5,057 bases of DNA from Desulfobacterales bacterium. Its GTDB lineage: Bacteria > Desulfobacterota > Desulfobacteria > Desulfobacterales > UBA11574. The translations under genes were made by a program, and so were the position numbers. Numbering within the stretch: position 1 is the first letter of the stretch; each line of letters begins with the position of its first letter. The notes below the pieces were generated by a model. It did no database searches, had not been told where the DNA came from, and was given only the letters and a program-made list of their open reading frames with translations. Shown here piece after piece: positions 1 to 4,188 of this stretch. The stretch lies in the NCBI GenBank assembly GCA_012974475.1, contig JAAXQD010000244.1, positions 1-5,057 on the forward strand. The letters run 5' to 3'.

Positions 1-589
1 GGCAATCGGTAAATTTGGTATTTCAATCGCACCGTTTATTGCGGCTCTTGGTGCCCTGGCCTTTGGTACCAGCTTTGCTATCGCAGGGCCGGTTTCCAAC
101 TATGGAGCGGGACTGGTAATCATCTTGTCGCGACCATTCGTGATCGGCAACACGATCACCATTGGCGGCGTGAGTGGAGTGGTCGATGAAATACATCTGG
201 CAGTCACGATCCTCTCCACAGAAGATGACGAAGTCATCACGATTCCCAACAAACATATCGTGGGCGAGATTCTACATAATTCCGAGGAAAGAAAAATCGT
301 GGAGGAAATTGTGGGAATCAGTTATGACAGCGACCCGGAAAAAGCCATCCAGACCGTCAAAGAGGCCCTTGACGGGTTCCAAGAGATTACCCAGGTGCCG
401 CCGCCCCAAGTCGGTATTCAGGAATTCGGTGATTCGTCAATCAACATTGGTTTGCGCTACTGGGTACCCTCCACTCAATATTTCAAGATTCGTTTCCAAG
501 TGAACTTGGCGGTGTACCAAGGTTTGAAAGCAAAGGATATAGAAATTCCGTTTCCGCAAAGAGACGTTCATATTGTTTCGCGAGCTTGA
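1..589 (+). CDS. MscS-family mechanosensitive ion channel, C-terminal part (5' end outside window)
   Basis: The reading frame is open from base 2 and ends at TGA 587-589, giving 195 residues of the C-terminal part of a small-conductance mechanosensitive channel. The first ~45 residues are the glycine/alanine-rich pore helix TM3 (GALAFGTSFAIAGPVSNYGA, around residues 17-36), followed by the family signature RPFVIGNTI (44-52). The beta-domain follows, with GVSGVVDEI, a T-x-L-x-T-x-D-D segment and IPN at 81-83, then the alpha/beta C-terminal domain with YDSDPEKA, DSSINIGLRYWV and the IPFPQRDVHI ending (181-191). These match the layout of E. coli MscS, in which this region forms the pore lining and cytoplasmic cage. 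Members sit in the inner membrane and release solutes on hypo-osmotic shock. The in-frame TTG at 125 is not a real start because the upstream codons encode the conserved pore helix. It faces azlD tail to tail. Which MscS paralogue this is cannot be told. Confidence 0.93.
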   Translation, partial: AIGKFGISIAPFIAALGALAFGTSFAIAGPVSNYGAGLVIILSRPFVIGNTITIGGVSGVVDEIHLAVTILSTEDDEVITIPNKHIVGEILHNSEERKIVEEIVGISYDSDPEKAIQTVKEALDGFQEITQVPPPQVGIQEFGDSSINIGLRYWVPSTQYFKIRFQVNLAVYQGLKAKDIEIPFPQRDVHIVSRA

Positions 590-592
590 AAA

Positions 593-625
593 TGAACACC
601 GCTGCCGGCGAAACCCGGGTGTTCA
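593..625. terminator. Hairpin between convergent mscS-like gene and azlD, probable shared terminator
   Basis: TGAACACC (593-600) pairs perfectly with GGTGTTCA (618-625), an 8-bp stem. CGG (606-608) can add three pairs with CCG (615-617) across a 5-nt bulge. On the minus strand the stem is followed by TTTT (592-589 region), the usual layout of a weak intrinsic terminator for azlD. On the plus strand no T run follows, so mscS termination here is less certain. The azlD stop codon (625-623) lies inside the stem. Termination is inferred from layout only. Confidence 0.55.
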
Positions 626-958
626 CACGACCCTTTGAACCGCCCAAAACAGCACCATCCCGACGACAACGGTACCACCCAGGGATTTCGTTTTCAGCGC
701 AAAAATAAAGGTCGGCAACGCCACCCAAAGCTCCGGCCGCCACAGGACCAGGTGGCGGGGCGTGCCGACGGTGACCAGCTCCGGCACCAAAAGGGCGCTG
801 AGAATCGCCGCCGGAATCAAGTCGAGCCAATCGATCAACCATTGGGGGAGATTCCGCCGGGCCAGGAAAAACAGGGGAAACCACCGGGGCAGGTAGGTCA
901 CCAGGCCCATGCCGAGAACGATCCATAAATACCCTGTATGAATTGTCATTGAATCCAT
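623..958 (-). CDS. azlD: AzlD-family small subunit of branched-chain amino acid exporter
   Basis: This 111-residue, very hydrophobic protein has about four membrane segments (roughly residues 11-30, 43-63, 76-90 and 94-108) and the AzlD hallmark TYLPRWFPL (21-29), matching the family's 'TylpR..Pl'. Family knowledge: AzlD is the small inner-membrane partner of AzlC, and AzlCD pairs export branched-chain amino acids and some analogues (described in Bacillus and, as BrnFE, in Corynebacterium). The length fits the usual 100-110 residues. Two in-frame starts exist: ATG at 958 overlaps the azlC end by 13 bp, while ATG at 949 gives a classic ATGA stop/start overlap and 108 residues. Neither has a clear ribosome binding site, as expected for a translationally coupled gene, so the start is uncertain by three codons. 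The stop lies within a terminator-like hairpin. Substrate specificity cannot be read from the sequence. Confidence 0.92.
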   Translation of the reverse strand: MDSMTIHTGYLWIVLGMGLVTYLPRWFPLFFLARRNLPQWLIDWLDLIPAAILSALLVPELVTVGTPRHLVLWRPELWVALPTFIFALKTKSLGGTVVVGMVLFWAVQRVV

Positions 959-1668
959 TTTCTGATACCGAGAACCGTCGTTGCCGCGAATATGGAAGCC
1001 AGTACAATGTATGAACTGCCGGGAATTGACAGTGACAGAACTGCCGCCGCCAGACCGGAAATGATCGCCGTGATCACATAAATGCGCCCTTTGAGCTGAA
1101 ATATCAACAGGCAGATAAACATCGCCGTCAGGGCATAATCGATACCAAAGGCACCTTCGGGAAAAAATTTACCGCTGTATCCGCCAATGAGGGTGCTGGC
1201 AACCCAGGCAACATTTGCCGTATGGTTGACCACCAGCGCCGGATCCGGCCCCCAGGTCTTCTGGCTGAACCGGGCATGGTTTACGGCGAAACTTTCATCG
1301 GTAACGCCGTAGGCAAAAAGGGATAGTTTCTTTCGGGTTGTATCGCCCAAAAATACCGCCAGAGACGAACTCATGAGAAAATGCCTCAGATTCACCGCAA
1401 AGGTCGTAACAATAATCGCGGCTGCCCCGGCCCCTGCGGACAGCATGGATACGGCAATAAACTGAGCGCTGCCGGCAAAGACCAGAATAGACATGAGCAT
1501 AATTTCAACCGGGTTGAGTCCGGCTTTCTGGGCCAGTACGCCAAAAGCAAGTCCGATGGGAATATACCCGAGGCAAATGGGCCAGGCCGCCGCCAGACCC
1601 TGAAGAATTGAAGCCTTGACATTCTGCCTGTTTTTTGGTGAATCAGACACCATCTTGTTACATTTCAT
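946..1668 (-). CDS. azlC: AzlC-family large subunit of branched-chain amino acid exporter
   Basis: The 240-residue membrane protein carries the AzlC signatures in order: GYIPIGLAFGVLA (34-46), SILVFAGSAQFIA (60-72), AVNLRHFLMSSSL (91-103) and GVTDESFAV (121-129), followed by further hydrophobic spans to the C-terminus. AzlC is the large inner-membrane subunit that exports branched-chain amino acids together with AzlD. The start at 1668 is preferred because AGGTG (1676-1672) sits 3 nt before ATG, in register with the 3' part of the Shine-Dalgarno consensus, and it gives the usual family length of about 230-250. ATG at 1653 is the alternative but lacks a ribosome binding site. The frame stays open back to a TTG at 1827, which would give 293 residues; that TTG is part of a -35 box, so the extension is probably untranslated. 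azlD overlaps the 3' end, so the pair is one transcription unit. Confidence 0.92.
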   Translation of the reverse strand: MKCNKMVSDSPKNRQNVKASILQGLAAAWPICLGYIPIGLAFGVLAQKAGLNPVEIMLMSILVFAGSAQFIAVSMLSAGAGAAAIIVTTFAVNLRHFLMSSSLAVFLGDTTRKKLSLFAYGVTDESFAVNHARFSQKTWGPDPALVVNHTANVAWVASTLIGGYSGKFFPEGAFGIDYALTAMFICLLIFQLKGRIYVITAIISGLAAAVLSLSIPGSSYIVLASIFAATTVLGIRKWIQ

Positions 1669-1798
1669 AAGCACCTGAAAAATGGGTTGCCCGGGGCCCC
1701 GGATCGGGCCGTTGACGACGATGGCTTTACCCGGACGCAAAACATTCGCCACGACCAGAGTATCGGTTTTCGCCGTCGGGGGCAAAGCAAAAATATTT
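1669..1798 (-). promoter_or_regulatory. Long GC-rich 5' leader of azlCD, possible cis-regulatory RNA
   Basis: If transcription starts 5-8 nt past the -10 box, the azlC mRNA has a leader of roughly 120-125 nt. It is GC-rich, unlike the AT-rich promoter beside it. On the minus strand, GCCCG (1709-1705) can pair with CGGGC (1693-1689), with a self-complementary GC block (CCGGGGCCCCGG, 1702-1691) inside, and a TTTTT run (1682-1678) follows six nt later, just before the ribosome binding site. This is reminiscent of an attenuator but the spacing to the T run is loose. A 26-codon ORF (ATG 1745 to TGA 1665) ends in an ATGA overlap with the azlC start. I compared it by eye with common riboswitch cores and matched none convincingly. 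It could also be a degraded coding remnant. Confidence 0.35.
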
Positions 1799-1827
1799 AT
1801 TTTTTCTTGGCAAATAAATTTTGTCAA
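1799..1827 (-). promoter_or_regulatory. Sigma70-type promoter for azlCD
   Basis: On the minus strand a perfect TTGACA -35 (1827-1822) is followed by a 17-nt spacer and AAAAAT (1804-1799), a 4/6 match to TATAAT that keeps the key A2 and T6. The surrounding 45 bp are strikingly AT-rich. Transcription would begin near 1792. This placement explains why the TTG at 1827 is a poor candidate for the azlC start codon. Confidence 0.55.
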
Positions 1828-1834
1828 TTATTTT
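1807..1834 (+). promoter_or_regulatory. Possible divergent promoter for the DUF2889 gene set
   Basis: TTGGCA (1807-1812, 5/6 to the -35 consensus) is followed by a 16-nt spacer and TATTTT (1829-1834, 4/6 to the -10 consensus). It overlaps the leftward azlCD promoter almost completely, so the two would compete for RNA polymerase. The match is moderate in an AT-rich stretch where chance hits are easy. The resulting 5' leader would be about 50 nt. Confidence 0.3.
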
Positions 1835-1854
1835 CTAAGGACAAGCACAAAAGA

Positions 1855-1897
1855 CCTCCCGCTGTTGCGGGGATATATCATCGGAGGAAACGATGAT
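1855..1897 (+). promoter_or_regulatory. Structured translation-initiation region with start-codon hairpin and anti-SD
   Basis: The ribosome binding site GGAGG (1883-1887) lies 5 nt before ATG 1893. ATCATCG (1877-1883) pairs perfectly with CGATGAT (1891-1897), a 7-bp stem that holds the start codon, with most of the Shine-Dalgarno in the 7-nt loop GAGGAAA. Upstream, CCTCC (1855-1859) is an exact complement of GGAGG, and CCCGC (1858-1862) pairs with GCGGG (1867-1871) around a TGTT loop. The last two pairings share bases 1858-1859, so alternative folds are possible. Sequence complementarity is directly visible; regulation is inference. Confidence 0.45.
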
Positions 1898-2432
1898 TTC
1901 GGACAATCACCACACGCGCAGGAAGCTTCATGCCAGAAATATCGAGATCTTTACATACGAATACGATGACAAAAGCATCGTCGCTGAAGGGGTGTTGAAA
2001 GAGGATATACAGGTTCCCATCTATGTTTCAGGTCGAGAACACCCGCCTCGAACCGTTCACCATATGGTTATCCAAATGCGCATCGAGTGTTCATCTCTCA
2101 CCATCAAAGAAATAAAGGTTGAAATGCCGGGTGTTCCCTATGAGGCGTGCAAAGAAACAGCCGGCAGTCTCGACGCGGTCGAAGGTTTGAGAATCGCCCC
2201 GGGATTTACATCGAAGGTGAGAAAAATCCTGGGCAAAAGCAAGCGATGTTTGCATCTGACGACACTTTTACTGGCCATGGCGCCGGCCGTCATGCAAGGC
2301 TACAAGGTTTTTAATGACACCCAACCGAGCAGCAGCGAAATTCCATCCGATGTGATGGAAAATTATGTGGTCGATTCGTGCTGGGTGTGGAGAAAGGGCG
2401 GCGCTCTTGCCAATGGATTGAACCCGGACTGA
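1893..2432 (+). CDS. DUF2889 family protein, function unknown
   Basis: This 179-residue protein with no signal peptide or membrane anchor resembles the DUF2889 family by its pattern of conserved features: paired histidines near the N-terminus (H6, H7), an AEGVLKED segment (31-38), HHM (56-58), MPGVPYEAC (78-86), GLRIAPGFTSKVRKILG (98-114), CLHLTTLL (119-126, corresponding to the family 'GCTHL'), a nearby Q135 and a closing DSCWVW (161-166). The conserved Cys/His residues (C86, C119, H121, C163) hint at metal binding or a thiol role, but that is inference; no biochemical function is known to me. The start is well supported by GGAGG 5 nt upstream, which lies in a hairpin with the ATG. It is first in a rightward set with the M15 peptidase and MBL genes and divergent from azlC. 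Confidence 0.85.
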   Translation: MISDNHHTRRKLHARNIEIFTYEYDDKSIVAEGVLKEDIQVPIYVSGREHPPRTVHHMVIQMRIECSSLTIKEIKVEMPGVPYEACKETAGSLDAVEGLRIAPGFTSKVRKILGKSKRCLHLTTLLLAMAPAVMQGYKVFNDTQPSSSEIPSDVMENYVVDSCWVWRKGGALANGLNPD

Positions 2433-2449
2433 CGGCAAACCGAAGGTGA

Positions 2450-2461
2450 ATTCTATAGAAT
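2450..2461. repeat. 12-bp perfect palindrome in the gap before the M15 peptidase gene
   Basis: ATTCTATAGAAT reads the same on both strands and lies between the DUF2889 stop and the peptidase start. It could be an operator half-site pair or a weak -10-like element (TATAGA within it). A perfect 12-bp palindrome is expected about once by chance in a window of this size, so only its intergenic position makes it worth noting. Confidence 0.25.
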
Positions 2462-2482
2462 GACTTTTATTTTTTGAACCGG

Positions 2483-3445
2483 ATGAAACGAATACAAACA
2501 ATTGGAATTATAGCGCTATTGATTTTGGGCCTCGTTGCCCCGGGCAACACTGCATCCGTAAACACCCCGGATGTCCGCCGCTACGTTTACACCGGCGACG
2601 GAAGGCTTAATCTGGCCAGCGCAAAAAACAAGATGACCTTTGATGGGAGATACCGGACCGGCAAGGGCATCTATCATGAAAAGGCCCTCAAAGCCATCGA
2701 CGGTCTGTTTGGAGCTGACCATGACCCGGGCGGTTTCACCGTATCCCTGCGGCTGATCGAGTTTATCGATTTTTTAGAAGATCGTTTTCATCCAGGGGCA
2801 CGGATCACCATCGCTTCCGGATGGAGAAGCCCCCAATACAATACCGATCTTCGCAACAAGGGGAAACTGGCTGCAACGGCCAGCCTTCATCAATACGGGA
2901 TGGCGGCAGACATTAAAATTGCCGGAACCTCATCCAGAGACATCTGGAATTACGTCAAAGAACTCGGGTTCGGCGGAACCGGCTACTATCAGGGAGAATT
3001 CGTACATGTGGATGTGGGGCCCGCCCGCTCATGGGATGAGAAAACATCCGGCGTGGGTACGGATATTTCAGCACACAACAAATTGATTGGGGTCGTAACA
3101 GACTATGATTTTTATGTGTCGGGGGAGACCATGGCACTGAGGTTCATCCGGATGACGTCCTTTCCCATCGGCGTCATGCCTGAATTTGTTCTGGAAGGTG
3201 TCCAAAAGGACGGTCCATCCAAGGAGATCGTTCGTTTTAAACCGTCGTTTGCATCGGCCGGCGACTGCCATCGGTTTTCCCATATGGACCCGATGGCGGG
3301 AATCCTTTGGCAAGTGCCCCGGGGTATCGCCCCCGGTGGATATACGATCCGTGCGTCATTCTGTCAAAGACTATGGGACGAGATGCCGGTTGAAATTTTT
3401 TCACCGGAATTCGTGGTTGTCCCCGACACGCAGAAGCAAAATTAG
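2483..3445 (+). CDS. Exported M15-family (DUF882/YcbK-like) zinc peptidase with extra C-terminal region
   Basis: The product is 320 residues from ATG 2483. An N-terminal signal peptide is clear: MKR, a hydrophobic core (residues 7-19) and a likely cleavage after A24 (GNTA|S). The catalytic domain spans about residues 80-185 with SGWRSPQYN (112-120), SLHQYGMAAD (134-143, zinc ligands H136 and D143) and GEFVHVDVGPARSW (171-184, H175). All expected M15 zinc ligands are present, so an active enzyme is likely. Relatives such as E. coli YcbK/MepK cleave peptidoglycan cross-bridges in the periplasm; the exact bond cut here is unknown. Residues ~190-320 form an extra region rich in beta-like segments (LRFIRMTSFPIGVMPEF; WQVPRGIAPGGYTIRASFC) that I cannot name. 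TTG at 2474 is an in-frame alternative start. Neither start has a good ribosome binding site; a 5-codon ORF (2460-2477) ends 5 nt before ATG 2483. Confidence 0.88.
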   Translation: MKRIQTIGIIALLILGLVAPGNTASVNTPDVRRYVYTGDGRLNLASAKNKMTFDGRYRTGKGIYHEKALKAIDGLFGADHDPGGFTVSLRLIEFIDFLEDRFHPGARITIASGWRSPQYNTDLRNKGKLAATASLHQYGMAADIKIAGTSSRDIWNYVKELGFGGTGYYQGEFVHVDVGPARSWDEKTSGVGTDISAHNKLIGVVTDYDFYVSGETMALRFIRMTSFPIGVMPEFVLEGVQKDGPSKEIVRFKPSFASAGDCHRFSHMDPMAGILWQVPRGIAPGGYTIRASFCQRLWDEMPVEIFSPEFVVVPDTQKQN

Positions 3446-3469
3446 AGGTAAGGGTAAAAAGGTCCCGGT

Positions 3470-4114
3470 ATGATGGAAATTTACAACGCGTTCGGGCTGA
3501 AGATTCGAACCTGCCAAGTCGGCCCCTGGGGTCTGAATGCCTATGCCCTGGTCTGTTGGGAATCCCGAAAAAGTGTCCTGATCGACCCTGGAGCCGATCC
3601 GGAGGCACTGGAACGACTGCTGGCGGAAAGCGACCCTGTGGCAATCGTGTTGACCCACACCCACTCTGATCACACGGGGTCCCTGGCTGAAATGCGAAAA
3701 AGACTGAGGGTCCCGGTAATGGCCCATCCCGGAGATGAGACTCACCGCCAGAATCTGGATGCCGACCAATGGCTACACCATGGGAGCACCGTTGACGTCG
3801 GCATTCATCAAATAAACGTCTATCATACGCCGGGCCACAGTGCCGATCAGATATCTCTCATGGTTGAAGACCCTCCTGCCGCCATGGTTGGAGATACGAT
3901 TTTCCAGGGCGGTCCAGGCAAAACATGGTCTGCAGAAGAATTCCGGATCACCTTGGAAACATTGCGTAAAATCGTCTTGTCCTGGCCGGATGAGACCCTC
4001 TGCTATCCCGGTCACGGGCCTGGGTTCTGCCTGGGGGATATGCGAAAGCATATCGAAAATTTTCTCAATAAGGATCATGGATCTTTTTTTGGGGATGCAA
4101 CCTGGGATATGTAA
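3470..4114 (+). CDS. Metallo-beta-lactamase-fold hydrolase, glyoxalase II-like
   Basis: This 214-residue cytoplasmic protein (no signal peptide) has the full MBL-fold metal site: THTHSDHTG (62-70; H63, H65, D67, H68), HTPGHS (119-124; H123), GDTIF (141-145; D142) and CYPGHGPG (178-185; H182). The order and size fit the glyoxalase II/YcbL-like branch, whose members hydrolyse thioesters such as S-lactoylglutathione, and a two-metal centre is expected. The GGPGKTW segment (147-153) replaces the more usual G-x-x-G-R in that position, so the substrate may differ; it is not an antibiotic beta-lactamase on this evidence. Start: ATG 3470 with AAGGT (3459-3463) 6 nt upstream; a second ATG follows immediately. 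It begins 24 bp after the peptidase gene, probably in one operon, and is followed by an intrinsic terminator. Confidence 0.9.
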   Translation: MMEIYNAFGLKIRTCQVGPWGLNAYALVCWESRKSVLIDPGADPEALERLLAESDPVAIVLTHTHSDHTGSLAEMRKRLRVPVMAHPGDETHRQNLDADQWLHHGSTVDVGIHQINVYHTPGHSADQISLMVEDPPAAMVGDTIFQGGPGKTWSAEEFRITLETLRKIVLSWPDETLCYPGHGPGFCLGDMRKHIENFLNKDHGSFFGDATWDM

Positions 4115-4129
4115 CGCCATTAAACCGAT

Positions 4130-4154
4130 GGTTCCGACGACGGAACCTGTTTTT
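4130..4154 (+). terminator. Intrinsic terminator after the MBL-fold gene
   Basis: GGTTCCG (4130-4136) and CGGAACC (4141-4147) form a perfect 7-bp stem closed by an ACGA loop, followed by TGTTTTT (4148-4154). It lies 15 bp after the MBL stop codon. This is a textbook Rho-independent layout and marks the end of the rightward gene set. Confidence 0.8.
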
Positions 4155-4188
4155 AGAAAAAAGATAAAACCTCGGAAAGATTTTTAAT

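Noticed and set aside
483..1007. 174-codon leftward ORF overlapping azlD and the mscS end
   Set aside because: It runs out of frame through azlD, azlC and mscS coding sequence, all of which match known families; its protein is arginine- and proline-rich shadow sequence.
1691..1702. 12-bp GC palindrome CCGGGGCCCCGG
   Set aside because: Noted within the leader, but on its own it is easily produced by chance in GC-rich DNA and forms only a short 4-bp hairpin.
1721..1790. Fragments resembling c-di-GMP (GGACGCAAA) or ZTP (GGCGAA, CCGGG) riboswitch cores
   Set aside because: The conserved blocks are incomplete, in the wrong order or on the wrong strand, and the paired stems of those classes cannot be drawn.
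1669..1827. 53-codon N-terminal extension of azlC starting at TTG 1827
   Set aside because: The TTG is the first half of a perfect TTGACA -35 box, AzlC proteins do not carry such an extension, and a well-placed ribosome binding site supports ATG 1668.
1682..1969. Rightward ORFs (95 and 69 codons) across the azlC leader
   Set aside because: No ribosome binding site or recognisable family; the longer one overlaps the well-supported DUF2889 start in another frame.
4084..4094. T7G4 run near the end of the MBL gene as a possible slippage site
   Set aside because: The normal frame ends naturally at the expected family length a few codons later, so no frameshift is needed.
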